Counted from the first letter of the stretch, positions 52,935-63,744 are shown. The stretch: 64,000 bases of DNA from Salibacterium aidingense DSM 18341 (GCF_000429685.1 NZ_AUCI01000003.1:124001-188000), one strand, 5' to 3'. Made by a program: numbers and translations. Notes: a model not told the origin generated them from the letters alone.

Positions 52935-53879
52935 TTATCTGTCTTTTTTTACTGCGGTCACTGCCGCCCAGTCTTCCATGTCTTTTGTTTCTTTTATCTC
53001 AAAGCCTTCTTCCTGCAGCACTTCTATAACTTCCTTTTTCTTGCCCGAGATAATTCCGGAGGCGATAAAAATCCCTTCCGGCTTCAATGATTTCCATGCG
53101 TCTGGGGCAAGTCTAATAATGATATCGGCTAAAATATTAGCAACGACGACATCAGCCTGTCCGTTTTCATGGTCCAGTAAATTATTTTGTTTCACCGTTA
53201 TACAATCGCCGGTGTGATTATACGCTGCATTTTCCCTTGCTACGTCAACGGCAGTTTGATCCAGATCCAGGGCAAGTACCTTGGACGCGTTGAATTTTGC
53301 AGCACCAATCGCGAGAACTCCGGAGCCGGTTCCCACATCTATGACATGTTCGCCCCCTGTGAGCTCTTGTTCAAGCACCTGCAGGCATAACACCGTTGTA
53401 GGGTGGGTTCCTGTGCCAAAGGCCATGCCAGGATCCAATTCGATGACCTTTTCGTCTTTTGAGCCAGGGGTATAGTGTTCCCATGTAGGAACGATCGTCA
53501 AAGTTTCCGTAATGTTTACCGGCTTATAATACTGCTTCCAGGCATGAGCCCAATCTTCTTCCTCTATTTCCGTAAGACTGACTTCATTTCTGCCAAGATC
53601 AATATTATGGAGAAGCAGATCATTAATGGATTGTTTCATCTCCTCCACCGTTTCTGCCACAAAACTGCTGGCTGGAAAATACGATTTAAGGATGACACCC
53701 TCTTCCGGGTAATCCCTGTCGTTTAATTCAATGATTTCATCCTCCGCCCCATCCCATGTTTGATAAACATCTGCCGAGTCCTCTATAACAACACCACTTG
53801 CTCCGGATTCATGCAGAAGGTTTGAAATCGGTTCTACGGCTTCCTGGGTTGTATGGATACTAAATTCCATCCATTTCAC
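52935..53879 (-). CDS. prmA: Ribosomal protein L11 methyltransferase
   Basis: A 314-residue SAM-dependent enzyme that trimethylates L11. An N-terminal substrate-binding domain (WMEFSIHTTQEAVEPISNLL, SGVVIED) is followed by the catalytic domain: DPGMAFGTGTHPTT, VIDVGTGSGVLAIGAAKF, VLALDLD and VVANILADIII. The start is GTG at 53879 with GGAGATGG 6 bases upstream, matching MKW starts of Bacillus PrmA. Downstream of dnaJ, as in B. subtilis. Confidence 0.95.
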   Translation of the reverse strand: MKWMEFSIHTTQEAVEPISNLLHESGASGVVIEDSADVYQTWDGAEDEIIELNDRDYPEEGVILKSYFPASSFVAETVEEMKQSINDLLLHNIDLGRNEVSLTEIEEEDWAHAWKQYYKPVNITETLTIVPTWEHYTPGSKDEKVIELDPGMAFGTGTHPTTVLCLQVLEQELTGGEHVIDVGTGSGVLAIGAAKFNASKVLALDLDQTAVDVARENAAYNHTGDCITVKQNNLLDHENGQADVVVANILADIIIRLAPDAWKSLKPEGIFIASGIISGKKKEVIEVLQEEGFEIKETKDMEDWAAVTAVKKDR

Positions 53880-53916
53880 TGCTTACCATCTCCATTTTTT
53901 TGACCTGGGCCGGTTC

Positions 53917-55035
53917 TTAGTCTCCCTTAAAGGCGCGTTTCACTTTTTCAAAAAAATTCTGGTGCTGTTCTTCCACCTGATCATCTCCACTGAGTTCAGA
54001 GAATTCACGGATAAGTTCTTTCTGCCGTTCATCCAGTTTTTTCGGGGTGATAACCTGGACTTTAACATGCTGATCTCCCTGGCCGCGGCCGTGCACGTTT
54101 GCAATACCTTTTCCTCTTAAGCGGAAATTTGTCCCGGTCTGCGTCCCTGCAGGTATTTTCAACTTCACTTTTCCGCGCAGGGTCGGAACTTCAATTTCAT
54201 CTCCGAGCGCAGCCTGCGCAAAGGTTAACGGCATTTCGCAGTAAACGTCGTCACCGTCCCTTTCAAAGAATTCATGGGACTGCACATTGAATACCACAAA
54301 CAGATCTCCCGGCGGACCGCCATTCACTCCGGCTTCCCCTTCTCCGGCTACACGGACCTGCTGGCCGTAATCGACTCCGGCCGGAACGGTAATATTAATT
54401 TTCTTATTTCTTTTAATCGTACCGCGGCCGCCGCATGTCGTACATTTTTCTTTAATCATTTGGCCGCTGCCTTGACAGCGGTCGCATGCCCTTCGGTTCA
54501 CAACACGCCCGAACGGTGTATTCTGTTCGATATTAAGCTGTCCTGTTCCGCCGCATTTTGTACAAGTTTCCGGATTGGTACCAGGTTTTGCGCCGCTTCC
54601 ATCACAGGTCTGGCATTCTTCTTCTCTTGGAATTTCAATTTCTGTTTCTTTTCCAAAGGCCGCTTCTTTAAAAGTTAATGTCATTGTATACTGCAGGTCG
54701 GCTCCCTGCCGCGGAGCATTAGGATCCCTGCGGCCGCCGCCGAAAAACATGTCAAAAATATCGCCGAAGCCGCCAAAATCTCCAGCACCGCCACCGGCAC
54801 CGCCAAAGCCTTGATTAGGATCCGCATGCCCAAAGCGGTCATAGTTTGATTTTTTCTGCGGATCACTTAATGTATCGTATGCTTCTTTTACTTCTTTAAA
54901 TTTTTCTTCGGCGCCTTCTTCACTGTTCACGTCGGGATGATATTTTCTGGCAAGCTTCCGGTAAGCTTTCTTTATATCATCGACTGAAGCGTCTTTATCT
55001 AAGCCCAGCACTTCATAGTAATCGCGTTTACTCAT
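53917..55035 (-). CDS. dnaJ: Chaperone DnaJ
   Basis: A 372-residue Hsp40. J domain (about 1-70) with the HPD in KYHPDVN, a Gly/Phe-rich linker ([19 protein letters not shown]), four CxxCxGxG zinc repeats ([40 protein letters not shown], about 145-220), then the substrate-binding C-domain. It stimulates DnaK ATPase. The ATG at 55035 has GGGAGTGG 8 bases upstream. A 300-base gap with terminators separates it from dnaK. Confidence 0.96.
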   Translation of the reverse strand: MSKRDYYEVLGLDKDASVDDIKKAYRKLARKYHPDVNSEEGAEEKFKEVKEAYDTLSDPQKKSNYDRFGHADPNQGFGGAGGGAGDFGGFGDIFDMFFGGGRRDPNAPRQGADLQYTMTLTFKEAAFGKETEIEIPREEECQTCDGSGAKPGTNPETCTKCGGTGQLNIEQNTPFGRVVNRRACDRCQGSGQMIKEKCTTCGGRGTIKRNKKINITVPAGVDYGQQVRVAGEGEAGVNGGPPGDLFVVFNVQSHEFFERDGDDVYCEMPLTFAQAALGDEIEVPTLRGKVKLKIPAGTQTGTNFRLRGKGIANVHGRGQGDQHVKVQVITPKKLDERQKELIREFSELSGDDQVEEQHQNFFEKVKRAFKGD

Positions 55036-55335
55036 TGTTATATCCACTCCCGTTCACTAATCCATAAGGGTTATCTTATCATTACTTTCTTGCGTTCTTC
55101 AAGCCTGGCGAGTGCCGGTCTTTTTCTTCCAGACTTTTATCCGTGCAAAAAAAAGAAAGGAGCTGACCCGCAGCAAAGCTCAGCTTAACCTTTCTTTCGG
55201 GACAACTCCTCATGCAGACAGATTTTTATTTACTTCCCTTTTCCATGCAGCCCCTTTCCGGGAAAGAGACTCTCTCCTGATCAGACAACGTCTCTTCCGG
55301 GAAAAGGAGACAGCCCCTTCAAAAAGCAGTGGTTT
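55036..55335. other. dnaK-dnaJ intergenic region with hairpins
   Basis: A 300-base gap without a gene. It holds the dnaK terminator (55148-55200) and an imperfect inverted repeat: CCTTTCCGGGAAAGAGAC (near 55253) against GTCTCTTCCGGGAAAAGG (near 55291). The latter could form a long leader-type hairpin in the dnaK-dnaJ transcript. No dnaJ promoter is obvious. Confidence 0.5.
55148..55200 (-). terminator. Terminator after dnaK
   Basis: AAAGAAAGG-AGCTGA pairs with TCAGCT-TAA-CCTTTCTTT, followed by T8 on the minus strand. It may be partial, allowing lower dnaJ expression. Confidence 0.75.
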
Positions 55336-57174
55336 TTACTTATTATTTTTCTCTTCATCGTCTACTTCTTCGTAGTCCGCATCCACTACGTCTTCTGCAT
55401 TGCCTTCAGCTCCCGCTCCTTCATCCTGAGCCTGCTGCGCCTGCTGGGCCGCCTGCTCATAGAGCTTTGTGGAAAGCTGCTGAACGATTTCCTGCAATTC
55501 ATCTTTTGCGGTTTTAATCGCGTCCACGTCATCGCCTTCGAGAGCTTCTTTCACTTTATTCTTAGCCTCTTCTGCTTTATCCTTCTCGGATTGATCTACA
55601 TTATCTCCGAGATCTTCCAGTGTCTTTTCTGTTGTAAACACAAGCTGATCTGCTTCGTTGCGTATTTCTACTGCTTCCTTACGTTTTTTGTCCTCTTCCG
55701 CATTTTCCTCTGCGTCTTTTACCATCTGTTCAATTTCTTCTTCAGAGAGACCAGAGGAAGAGGTGATCGTAATCGACTGTTCTTTATTGGTGCCAAGATC
55801 CTTAGCACGAACATTAACAATACCGTTTGCATCAATATCAAAAGTTACTTCTATTTGAGGCACTCCGCGCGGGGCCGGTGGAATATCAGTGAGCTGAAAA
55901 CGGCCGAGCGTTTTATTGTCCGCTGCCATTTCGCGTTCACCCTGCAGCACATGAATATCCACGGACTGCTGGTTATCAGCCGCTGTCGAGAAAACCTGCG
56001 ACTGGCTGGTTGGAATAGTCGTATTTCTCTCGATTAGTTTCGTGGTAACACCGCCCATTGTTTCAATTCCAAGAGACAGCGGCGTAACATCCAGCAGGAC
56101 GACATCTTTGACATCTCCGGCCAGAACTCCGGCCTGGATAGCTGCACCAAGTGCTACTACTTCATCAGGGTTGACACCTTTATGCGGATCTTTTCCAGTT
56201 AGTTTTTTAATAGCATCCTGAACAGCAGGAATTCGTGTAGAACCGCCGACCAGAATAACTTTATCCACGTCGGAGGCATTCATCCCCGCATCCTTTAATG
56301 CCTGGCGTGTCGGCCCCATTGTTTTTTCAACCAAATTAGAAGAAAGTTCATCGAATTTCGCGCGGGTAAGGTTGATTTCCAGATGTTTTGGACCGTTGGA
56401 GTCTGCAGTGATAAATGGCAGAGAAATTTGGGTCTGAGCCACTCCGGAAAGATCTTTTTTCGCTTTTTCGGCAGCGTCTTTCAAACGCTGAAGCGCCATA
56501 TTGTCCTGAGATAGATCTATACCATTCTCTTTTTTGAATTCGGAGACAAGATAGTCTATGATTACCTGATCAAAATCGTCGCCGCCGAGTTTATTATCAC
56601 CGGAAGTTGATTTTACTTCAAAGAACCCTTCGCCAAGTTCAAGGATCGATACGTCAAAGGTGCCTCCGCCGAGGTCATACACAAGAATGGTCTGGTCGTC
56701 CTCTTTATCGAGTCCATAGGCCAGAGAAGCTGCCGTCGGCTCGTTAACGATACGGTCTACTTCCAGTCCGGCAATTTTACCGGCATCTTTTGTAGCCTGG
56801 CGCTGGGAATCGTTAAAGTAGGCAGGGACCGTAATAACGGCGTTGGTTACTTTTTCCCCAAGATAACTTTCCGCGTCGTCCTTGAGCTTCTGAAGAATGA
56901 TTGCTGAGATTTCCTGCGGAGTGTATTTTTTTCCTTCAATTTCAACCGTATGGTCTGTTCCCATGTGCCGTTTGATAGACTGAATGGTGTTTTCATTCGT
57001 AATAGCCTGGCGTTTGGCTACTTCCCCGACTTGACGTTCTCCATCCTTAAACGCGACAACAGATGGGGTAGTACGATTACCTTCCGGATTTGGAATAACT
57101 TCTGCTTCTCCACCTTCCATTACCGCTACACAAGAGTTTGTCGTACCTAAATCAATTCCAATTATTCTGCTCAT
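55336..57174 (-). CDS. dnaK: Chaperone DnaK
   Basis: A 612-residue Hsp70. The ATPase domain has [17 protein letters not shown], phosphate loop [25 protein letters not shown] and [13 protein letters not shown]; the substrate-binding domain has [15 protein letters not shown] and [20 protein letters not shown]. The C-terminal lid is rich in Ala and Gln and ends acidic. It lacks the extra loop found in Gram-negative DnaK, typical for Firmicutes. RBS GGAGG 11 bases before ATG. Downstream of grpE in the HrcA-controlled operon. Confidence 0.97.
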   Translation of the reverse strand: MSRIIGIDLGTTNSCVAVMEGGEAEVIPNPEGNRTTPSVVAFKDGERQVGEVAKRQAITNENTIQSIKRHMGTDHTVEIEGKKYTPQEISAIILQKLKDDAESYLGEKVTNAVITVPAYFNDSQRQATKDAGKIAGLEVDRIVNEPTAASLAYGLDKEDDQTILVYDLGGGTFDVSILELGEGFFEVKSTSGDNKLGGDDFDQVIIDYLVSEFKKENGIDLSQDNMALQRLKDAAEKAKKDLSGVAQTQISLPFITADSNGPKHLEINLTRAKFDELSSNLVEKTMGPTRQALKDAGMNASDVDKVILVGGSTRIPAVQDAIKKLTGKDPHKGVNPDEVVALGAAIQAGVLAGDVKDVVLLDVTPLSLGIETMGGVTTKLIERNTTIPTSQSQVFSTAADNQQSVDIHVLQGEREMAADNKTLGRFQLTDIPPAPRGVPQIEVTFDIDANGIVNVRAKDLGTNKEQSITITSSSGLSEEEIEQMVKDAEENAEEDKKRKEAVEIRNEADQLVFTTEKTLEDLGDNVDQSEKDKAEEAKNKVKEALEGDDVDAIKTAKDELQEIVQQLSTKLYEQAAQQAQQAQDEGAGAEGNAEDVVDADYEEVDDEEKNNK

Positions 57175-57215
57175 TGTCTCGTCAGCCTCCTATACACATT
57201 AACATTGTCAAATAA

Positions 57216-57827
57216 TTATGCATTAACTTTAACCATTGCAGGTCGGATTACTTTATCTTTCAGCTTATATCCCTTTTGTAATTCTTCCACAATCTGATTG
57301 GATTCAAACCCTTCTTCTTCCACCTGCATCACTGCTTGATGCTGATGAGGGTCAAATTCTTTTCCTTCCGTCTGAACAACTTCCAGCCCTTCCTTTTCCA
57401 GTGCTTCAAAAAGCTGGCTGTAAACCATGTTAACACCCTGCAGCAGGGAATCGGCGTCTTCATTATCAGGGGCCGCGTGGATGGCTCTCTCAAAATTGTC
57501 CAGAACGGGAAGCAGAGATTCAATGACAGCCTGAGATCTGTACTTTGCCTCTTTTTCTCTTTCTTCCTTCGCCCGGCGCCGCACATTATCAAGGTCAGCC
57601 TGAGCACGCAAAGCTTTATTCTGCCATTCCTCTGCTTCATGCTTTAATCTTTCTATTTCTGCTTCTTCTGCTGTTTTTTCCTCTGTTTCTTCTTCCTGGG
57701 ACATGGAAGTGTCTTCTTCGGCCGCATTCTCTCCGTCCGCTTCCGCATTTTCTTCTGTCCCGGCTGATTGTTCGTTTTCTTCTTCCAGGGTCTCCTCCTG
57801 CTCCATGGAAGTATGATTTTCCTTCAT
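57216..57827 (-). CDS. grpE: Nucleotide exchange factor GrpE
   Basis: A 203-residue co-chaperone. A long acidic N-terminal tail (about 1-60, mostly Glu) is followed by the dimeric coiled coil ([20 protein letters not shown]) and the beta-wing domain ([36 protein letters not shown]). It releases ADP from DnaK. The ATG at 57827 has GGGAGGTG 6 bases upstream; the GTG at 57836 is part of that site. The acidic tail is longer than in E. coli but usual in Bacillus. Confidence 0.95.
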   Translation of the reverse strand: MKENHTSMEQEETLEEENEQSAGTEENAEADGENAAEEDTSMSQEEETEEKTAEEAEIERLKHEAEEWQNKALRAQADLDNVRRRAKEEREKEAKYRSQAVIESLLPVLDNFERAIHAAPDNEDADSLLQGVNMVYSQLFEALEKEGLEVVQTEGKEFDPHQHQAVMQVEEEGFESNQIVEELQKGYKLKDKVIRPAMVKVNA

Positions 57828-57883
57828 AACCTTCACCTCCCGCTCTTCCTGGGTTGTTTTATACCCAGCTTACGATGATACCA

Positions 57884-58918
57884 CTAACCCCGATTCGTAT
57901 ACAAGTTTGTCAAGGCAATGGATAAATCTTTGGATAAATGTTCAATTAACCCTATGACTCTTGGGTATTCCATTCTGGTCGGACCGACAATTCCTATCGT
58001 TCCTACTGGATTTCCATTGAACGAATAGGTCGCCGAAATAATACTGCAGTCTTCGAACGCCTCGTTTGCATTCTCCTGGCCAATACGTATCATTAAACCA
58101 TTTTGGTCCGGCTTCAGGAGTTCATGCATGGTGTGATCTTCTTCGAGCAGTTCAAATATCATCCGGATTTTGTCAACATCCTTAAATTCAGGCTGTGATA
58201 ATAAGTTGGTTTTGCCTCCGTAAAATACTTTTTCCTGCTTGCTTTTTTGAAGAGTCTCTTCCGCAAAGGCAAGAGCATCCTGGTAACTGTTTACGTGCTG
58301 CTTCAGCAAACCGGAAACTTCCGTCATTATTTTTTTCTGCAGTTGATAAAGAGGCACCCCTTCCAGACGGTCATTCAGGATGTTCGCGATTTTTTCCAGG
58401 TCACTGCTGTTCAGCAACTCCGGAAGCGAAACGGTATGATTCTCCACGTGACCCGTGTCTGTTACAAGGATGGCTACTGCCGCGTTTTCATTTAATGGAA
58501 TAATCTGCACCTGTTTAAGTTTGGACTCAAACACTTCCGGTCCTAAAACAATGGAAGCATAACTCGTTAAATCAGATAGTATTGTAGCAGACTGCTTCAC
58601 TACCTGTTCTGCCTCCATCATTTTCTTGGCAAATAACGATCTCATATTCTGGATTTCTTTCCTGGAAAGTGTATGAGGAAGCAGCAAATGATCCACATAA
58701 TGGCGGTATCCCTGTTCAGAAGGAATACGCCCCGAAGAGCTGTGCGGTTTTTCCAGATAGCCCATATCCTCTAAATCCGCCATTTCATTACGTAGCGTCG
58801 CCGGACTATAGCTGATGCCGTCCTGTTTGGAAAGACTGCGGGATCCGACGGGCTCAGCTGAGTGAATGTAATCATCTACTATCGCTTGTAAAATAAATAA
58901 TTGACGGTCTGTAAGCAT
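57884..58918 (-). CDS. hrcA: Heat-inducible transcription repressor HrcA
   Basis: A 344-residue repressor of the dnaK and groE operons. The N-terminal winged helix (MLTDRQLFILQAIVDDYIHS, AEPVGSRSLSKQDG, YSPATLRNEMADLEDMGYL) is followed by a GAF-like core and a dimerisation helix. RBS AGAGGTGAT with the ATG at 58918; the frame from 58945 would extend into the CIRCE operator. First gene of hrcA-grpE-dnaK-dnaJ; it represses its own operon via the CIRCE at 58935. Confidence 0.95.
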   Translation of the reverse strand: MLTDRQLFILQAIVDDYIHSAEPVGSRSLSKQDGISYSPATLRNEMADLEDMGYLEKPHSSSGRIPSEQGYRHYVDHLLLPHTLSRKEIQNMRSLFAKKMMEAEQVVKQSATILSDLTSYASIVLGPEVFESKLKQVQIIPLNENAAVAILVTDTGHVENHTVSLPELLNSSDLEKIANILNDRLEGVPLYQLQKKIMTEVSGLLKQHVNSYQDALAFAEETLQKSKQEKVFYGGKTNLLSQPEFKDVDKIRMIFELLEEDHTMHELLKPDQNGLMIRIGQENANEAFEDCSIISATYSFNGNPVGTIGIVGPTRMEYPRVIGLIEHLSKDLSIALTNLYTNRG

Positions 58919-58934
58919 GAAAACATCACCTCTG

Positions 58935-58961
58935 TTAGCACTCAATATGTTCGAGTGCTAA
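58935..58961. promoter_or_regulatory. CIRCE operator (HrcA binding site)
   Basis: TTAGCACTC, nine bases, GAGTGCTAA: a perfect 9-bp inverted repeat, the canonical CIRCE element, 16 bases upstream of the hrcA start codon. Confidence 0.97.
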
Positions 58962-58965
58962 ATCT

Positions 58966-59000
58966 ATTGTAAAGTTATCAAAAGGGATGATATTTGTCAA
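58966..59000 (-). promoter_or_regulatory. Probable promoter of the hrcA operon
   Basis: Minus strand TTGACA (58995-59000) is a perfect -35. A -10 is either TAACTT at 17-base spacing or TACAAT further down at 23 bases; the former is in register, the latter is the better hexamer. Confidence 0.5.
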
Positions 59001-59049
59001 TAAACAAGAATTTTTTACCGTTGTTGGTTTAGACCTTGCATGACGGGGA

Positions 59050-60192
59050 TTATTCGTACACAAGCAGGAACTTTTCAAACACTTCGTTGCCGAGAAGCCT
59101 GCCTTTTTCCGTCAGGTGGAGGGAGGTGCCGGAATCATGTAATAATTCCTTTTCCGTAAGCTCATAAATCACTTCTGAAAAAATATCATAATAGGATTGC
59201 TGAAATTTTCCCGTAAACCTTTTAGAGCTAACTCCTTCTTTCATCCGCAGCCCCATAAACATTTCTTCTTCCATCTTTTCTTTGGCGGTAACCTGGTGCG
59301 TTTCTCTTAACGGGAAAGATCCGCTGTCTATAGCTTTTATATAGTGGGGAAGCGGCCCAAGATTGGCATATCTTATTCCATCTATATAACCGTGGGCTCC
59401 TGCTCCAAATCCAAAATACTCTTCATTTCTCCAATAGGTTTTATTATGTTCACTTTCTCTTCCGTCCACCGCAAAATTACTAATTTCATAGGGATTAAAA
59501 CCAGCTTCTGTTACTTTTGCCTCCAGCTCTTCGTACATGGCAGCTTCTGTATCCTCCGGAAGCGGATGTATTTTACCCTGGCGGTACCAATTATGAAACA
59601 TCGTTTTTTCTTCAATTTTCAGGGAATAGGCAGAAATATGCTGAATTCCTAATCCCAGCGCTTCGGTTATTGAATGCTGCCAATCTTCCATGGTTTGTTC
59701 CGGAAGACCGAACATCAAGTCAATAGAAATATTATCAAACCCGGCGGACTTCGCCTGCTCGACCGTATCTTTAGCTTCCTGGGAGGAGTGGGCTCTTCCT
59801 ATTCGTTTCAGCAGCTTTTCATGAAAGGTCTGTACTCCGATACTTAGACGGTTGACGCCGCATGCCTTCATCATATCCAGTTTTTCCCTATCCACTTCTC
59901 CAGGATTTACTTCCACCGTAAATTCAGTTACGGCAGATGGGTCCGCGGCACAGGCTTTTACATCTTCTATCACCTGTTTCAGCTGTTTTGTAGTCAAAGC
60001 AGTGGGCGTTCCCCCGCCTATATAAATTGTTTTCAGTGGTATAGTATGCGGCACCGCCCATTTCATCTCTTGGCCCAATGCTTCGATGTATTCATCCACC
60101 GGCTGATTTTTAATGAAAAATTTGTTGAAATCACAATAAAAACATATCTGTTCACAAAAAGGAATGTGAACATAAATAGAGGAAGCTGTCAT
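59050..60192 (-). CDS. hemW: Radical SAM HemW (HemN-like)
   Basis: A 380-residue radical SAM protein. It begins SSIYVHIPFCEQICFYCDFN with Cys13, Cys17 and Cys20 of the CxxxCxxC cluster, then YIGGGTPTAL and EVNPGEV. The C-terminal domain has MFMGLRMKEGVS and LTEKGRLLGNEVF. Proteins of this type (B. subtilis yqeR/hemN) act in heme trafficking or insertion rather than as true CPO; the extra fourth Cys of HemN (CxxxCxxCxC) is replaced by Phe (CDF), which favours HemW. It follows lepA by 25 bases. The ATG at 60192 has AAGGG 5 bases upstream. Confidence 0.92.
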   Translation of the reverse strand: MTASSIYVHIPFCEQICFYCDFNKFFIKNQPVDEYIEALGQEMKWAVPHTIPLKTIYIGGGTPTALTTKQLKQVIEDVKACAADPSAVTEFTVEVNPGEVDREKLDMMKACGVNRLSIGVQTFHEKLLKRIGRAHSSQEAKDTVEQAKSAGFDNISIDLMFGLPEQTMEDWQHSITEALGLGIQHISAYSLKIEEKTMFHNWYRQGKIHPLPEDTEAAMYEELEAKVTEAGFNPYEISNFAVDGRESEHNKTYWRNEEYFGFGAGAHGYIDGIRYANLGPLPHYIKAIDSGSFPLRETHQVTAKEKMEEEMFMGLRMKEGVSSKRFTGKFQQSYYDIFSEVIYELTEKELLHDSGTSLHLTEKGRLLGNEVFEKFLLVYE

Positions 60193-60217
60193 GTCATCCC
60201 TTCTTTCTGTCTCCTCC

Positions 60218-62044
60218 TCATTGATCATCATCCATACGCAGCACAGACATAAACGCTTCCTGAGGAACGTCTACCTTACCAACACTTTTCATCCGCCGCT
60301 TTCCTTCTTTTTGTTTTTCAAGAAGTTTTCGTTTTCTGGAAACATCCCCGCCGTAACATTTCGAAAGCACATTTTTGCGCATCGCTTTAATCGTAGAACG
60401 GGCGATTATGCTGTTGCCGATTGCTGCCTGCACCGGGACTTCAAACTGCTGGCGCGGAATTAAATCTTTCAGTTTTTCGACAATCGACTTGCCCCGTTCA
60501 TACGCCATGTCCCGATGAACGATGACAGAAAGCGCGTCGACAACTTCCCCGTTTAACAAAATATCCATTTTTACAAGGTTCGACTCCCGGTACCCTGCGA
60601 ACTCATAGTCAAACGAAGCATACCCTTTCGTATTAGATTTCAGCTGGTCAAAAAAGTCATACACGATTTCTGTCAGAGGAAGGTAATAAACGATATTGAC
60701 CCGGTTTTCATCCAAATACCGCATATCTGAAAATTCACCGCGTTTTTTCTGGCAGATTTCCATGACAGCGCCGACAAAATCATTCGGAACCATAATCGTT
60801 GCCTGGACGAACGGTTCTTCGACCAATTCGACTTTCTGCTGATCCGGCATGTTCGACGGATTATCAATCTCCATCACTTCTCCATCCGTCATATACACAT
60901 TATAAATAACACTCGGAGCTGTCGTAATGAGACTGATCCCGTATTCCCGTTCAATCCGTTCCTGGATAATCTCCATATGAAGAAGACCGAGAAAGCCGCA
61001 GCGAAAACCAAAACCAAGCGCCTGTGAACTTTCCGCCTCATATTGCAGGGAACTGTCGTTTAGTTCCAGTCTCTCCAATGCATCGCGAAGTGCGTTGTAA
61101 TCATTGGAATCTACCGGATGCATCCCGCAGAAAACCATCGGGTTCATCGTCTTATAACCAGGCAGGGGCTGTTCAGCCGGTCTGGCGGCGTGCGTGATCG
61201 TATCCCCTACTTTCGAATCGCTGACATTTTTAATAGAAGCGATTAAAAAGCCTACGTCGCCAACGGTGAGCTCATCACAGGCGAGCGGTTTTGGAGTGAA
61301 CACCCCGACTTCCGAGACCTCAAATTCTTTGCCGGTCTGCATCATTCTAATCTTTTCTCCCGGCCGTATCGTACCTTCCACTATCCTAATGTAGGCAATT
61401 ACTCCTCTATATGTATCATAAAGGGAATCAAAGATGAGAGCCTGCAGTGGATTTTCTGGGTTCCCGGCAGGAGCCGGTATTTTTTCCACGATTTGTCCCA
61501 ATATCTCTTCTGTTCCAAGACCGCTTTTGGCCGAAGCGTATACCGCATCAGACGCATCTATGCCGATCACATCTTCGATCTCCTGTTTTATCCGTTCCGG
61601 CTCTGCACTCGGCAGATCGACTTTATTTATAACAGGAATAATTTCTAAATCGTTATCAACCGCAAGATAAACGTTGGCCAGAGTCTGGGCTTCAATGCCC
61701 TGCGATGCGTCCACGACCAAAAGCGCCCCTTCACATGCTGCCAGACTTCGGGACACTTCATACGAAAAATCAACGTGGCCCGGAGTGTCAATAAGATGAA
61801 AGGTATACTCTTCGCCGTCTGAATGGGTATACTTTAAATGGACAGAGTTCAGCTTTATGGTAATACCGCGCTCGCGCTCAAGGTCCATCGCATCAAGCAT
61901 CTGATCTTTCATTTCTCTTTCCGGCAGAGAATGGGTGGTTTCCAAAATCCGATCCGCAAGCGTAGATTTCCCATGGTCTATATGAGCAATGATGGAAAAG
62001 TTTCGAATGTTCTTCTGTCTCTTACCTCGTTCTTCCTGGTTCAT
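60218..62044 (-). CDS. lepA: Elongation factor 4 (LepA)
   Basis: A 608-residue translational GTPase that back-translocates or supports ribosome function under stress. G1 [11 protein letters not shown]2 region [10 protein letters not shown]3 [13 protein letters not shown]4 NKVDLP; domains II, III and V follow, ending in the LepA-specific C-terminal domain with [20 protein letters not shown]. The ATG at 62044 has AGGAGTG 8 bases before it; the ORF start at 62080 is too long. It follows yqxA and spoIIP as in B. subtilis. Confidence 0.97.
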   Translation of the reverse strand: MNQEERGKRQKNIRNFSIIAHIDHGKSTLADRILETTHSLPEREMKDQMLDAMDLERERGITIKLNSVHLKYTHSDGEEYTFHLIDTPGHVDFSYEVSRSLAACEGALLVVDASQGIEAQTLANVYLAVDNDLEIIPVINKVDLPSAEPERIKQEIEDVIGIDASDAVYASAKSGLGTEEILGQIVEKIPAPAGNPENPLQALIFDSLYDTYRGVIAYIRIVEGTIRPGEKIRMMQTGKEFEVSEVGVFTPKPLACDELTVGDVGFLIASIKNVSDSKVGDTITHAARPAEQPLPGYKTMNPMVFCGMHPVDSNDYNALRDALERLELNDSSLQYEAESSQALGFGFRCGFLGLLHMEIIQERIEREYGISLITTAPSVIYNVYMTDGEVMEIDNPSNMPDQQKVELVEEPFVQATIMVPNDFVGAVMEICQKKRGEFSDMRYLDENRVNIVYYLPLTEIVYDFFDQLKSNTKGYASFDYEFAGYRESNLVKMDILLNGEVVDALSVIVHRDMAYERGKSIVEKLKDLIPRQQFEVPVQAAIGNSIIARSTIKAMRKNVLSKCYGGDVSRKRKLLEKQKEGKRRMKSVGKVDVPQEAFMSVLRMDDDQ

Positions 62045-62165
62045 TCTTTGATCACTCCTGCTAAAAATAAATCGCTGCATAAAAGCAACGATTTCACCGT
62101 ACTATAACACTGTTTTTCATTATATCAATGGGAGGCCTTCACTTCAATAACCAGCTTTTACCCGC

Positions 62166-62444
62166 TCAAGAGGAAGGATCAAAAAAATCAAGACTATTTC
62201 CAATATTAGAAAACACGTTCATTTCTCCTTTTTCTTTGATCTGATCCTGCCGCTTCATCAGATCTTCGGTCAACCCGTTTTGTGATCCGCCGGAATCATC
62301 ACCCGACTCCTCTTGATCATTCTCTACGACGGAATAAGAAGACGTCTGCATGTCCTTCCACTGTTCATGCGAATAATGAAAACCTGTCATCATTCCGCTT
62401 AAAAACAGGACAGCTGCCATGCTGATCGTAGTTATAGCTCTCAT
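62166..62444 (-). CDS. yqxA: DUF3679 protein (YqxA position)
   Basis: A 92-residue protein. N-terminal hydrophobic anchor (MRAITTISMAAVLFLSGMMTG), then acidic, Ser/Gly-rich linker and a helical tail (TEDLMKRQDQIKEKGEMNVF, SNIGNSLD). It is placed between spoIIP and lepA, as yqxA (DUF3679) in B. subtilis, and has the same anchor plus short tail architecture, though shorter. Function unknown. RBS GAAGGAG-like sequence (GAGAAGGAGTG) before the ATG. Confidence 0.72.
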   Translation of the reverse strand: MRAITTISMAAVLFLSGMMTGFHYSHEQWKDMQTSSYSVVENDQEESGDDSGGSQNGLTEDLMKRQDQIKEKGEMNVFSNIGNSLDFFDPSS

Positions 62445-62459
62445 TCTTTCACTCCTTCT

Positions 62460-63599
62460 CTATTCTGTGGATTCGTTGTACCATTCATTAATAACTTCCG
62501 CCAGCGCTTCTGCCGTTTGATATGCTTCATCCAGGTTATTTTCCATACCGCCTATTTCAATAAGGACCGATTGTTCTGATAAATCCTGATTATAGCGGCC
62601 GTTAACTCCACCGCCGCCTTTCGTTATAACCCCGCGGCTTAACCCCGGGTATTTTTCATCGAGCTTATCATTCAGCGCTGTTGCCATTTCCAGGTTCTTT
62701 TCATAGTGAGGATTGTTTTCCCCGATCACAAAAATCGTGCGCGCCATCGTTTCACCATTTGTCGTGACAGTAGTAACATCCCGCGGCTGTGAATCACGGT
62801 GAAGATCAAAAAAGAGTTCAAGCTGGTTATTATTCTCCATCGCTTCCTGAAGCACGGTCCGCGACACTTTATAGGAATCGGTAAAATCCCAGCCCTTTTC
62901 ATCAAGTTGTTTTTCAACGTCTGTTTTATTTACGATCGTTCCAATCCCTCGTTCTTCCAGTTCTTCGCCGAGTTTCTGCCCAACCATGGTAATATTCACA
63001 TCCGGGTGGAAAGCACTCTCCGCCCCTTCTTCCAATTCTGGATAAAATGATTCACGGCTGTGGGAATGAACAATATGAGCTACTACCTCTCTATCAGCAT
63101 TAGTATCCTTCGTTTCCTCCGGGGTTTCCATTATTTCCAATCTATCAGCAGATGCTTGCCTTTCTTCCATTAAAACTTCCATAGGAGGGGCTGATTCTAT
63201 CGGCATGTTTGTGAAATCCGTTCCCTCTCCGGCCACAATAATATTTCCATCAAACAATGCCAGCCCTGGGATCTCTTTTCCCAGAAGCGTCCGGGGTTCA
63301 TGGAAATTTAAACGGGTTACTAGTTCAAACAGCATACCAGGGACTGATTCCACCTCTATGTCTGTCCCGCTGGAATGTCCGAAATAATGATTTTCATATT
63401 GAAACACAGAAACGAGAAGTTCTTTTTGAACTTGAGAACTCCAGGTATGTAACTGCCGGGAAGAAAATACATTTCCTTCCTCTGCGGAAGTCAGCAGTGT
63501 AATGAGGAACATGATCAATAAATAGCCGCAGGCTCCTGCTGTAATAAGTCTGCGGAGGCTTGTACGTATGGTGGTTTTTTTTGTCTTGTCTTTATACAT
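62460..63599 (-). CDS. spoIIP: Stage II sporulation protein P
   Basis: A 379-residue membrane-anchored amidase/endopeptidase that, with SpoIID and SpoIIM, removes septal peptidoglycan so that engulfment can start. A membrane segment lies at about residues 19-39 (AGACGYLLIMFLITLLTS). The catalytic domain (about 170-375) shows zinc-amidase features: VAHIVHSHSRESFYPELE, FFDLHRDSQPRD and VLIEIGGMENNLDEA. The ATG at 63599 follows GGGAGGG by 6 bases. CATAGAGT at 63619-63626 looks like a sigma-E -10, but no good -35 is seen. B. subtilis gpr would be upstream but is not in the window. Confidence 0.93.
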   Translation of the reverse strand: MYKDKTKKTTIRTSLRRLITAGACGYLLIMFLITLLTSAEEGNVFSSRQLHTWSSQVQKELLVSVFQYENHYFGHSSGTDIEVESVPGMLFELVTRLNFHEPRTLLGKEIPGLALFDGNIIVAGEGTDFTNMPIESAPPMEVLMEERQASADRLEIMETPEETKDTNADREVVAHIVHSHSRESFYPELEEGAESAFHPDVNITMVGQKLGEELEERGIGTIVNKTDVEKQLDEKGWDFTDSYKVSRTVLQEAMENNNQLELFFDLHRDSQPRDVTTVTTNGETMARTIFVIGENNPHYEKNLEMATALNDKLDEKYPGLSRGVITKGGGGVNGRYNQDLSEQSVLIEIGGMENNLDEAYQTAEALAEVINEWYNESTE

Positions 63600-63670
63600 T
63601 TTATTCCCTCCCTGCTCTACTCTATGAAGGAAAGTTAATAGAATAGAACGAGAGAATGGAACCAACTAAG

Positions 63671-63704
63671 AAAAACGCTGGTTGGGGGTCCCGCTCAGCG
63701 TTTT
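63671..63704 (-). terminator. Terminator of an upstream minus-strand unit
   Basis: AAAACGCTGAGCGGG and CAACCAGCGTTTTT form a hairpin (ACGCTG/CAGCGT core) followed by a T run on the minus strand. It ends transcription arriving from beyond 64000, before spoIIP. Confidence 0.6.
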
Positions 63705-63744
63705 GTTTATATTCCATAGCGCCAGGTTACAAACGGTTCTACAG

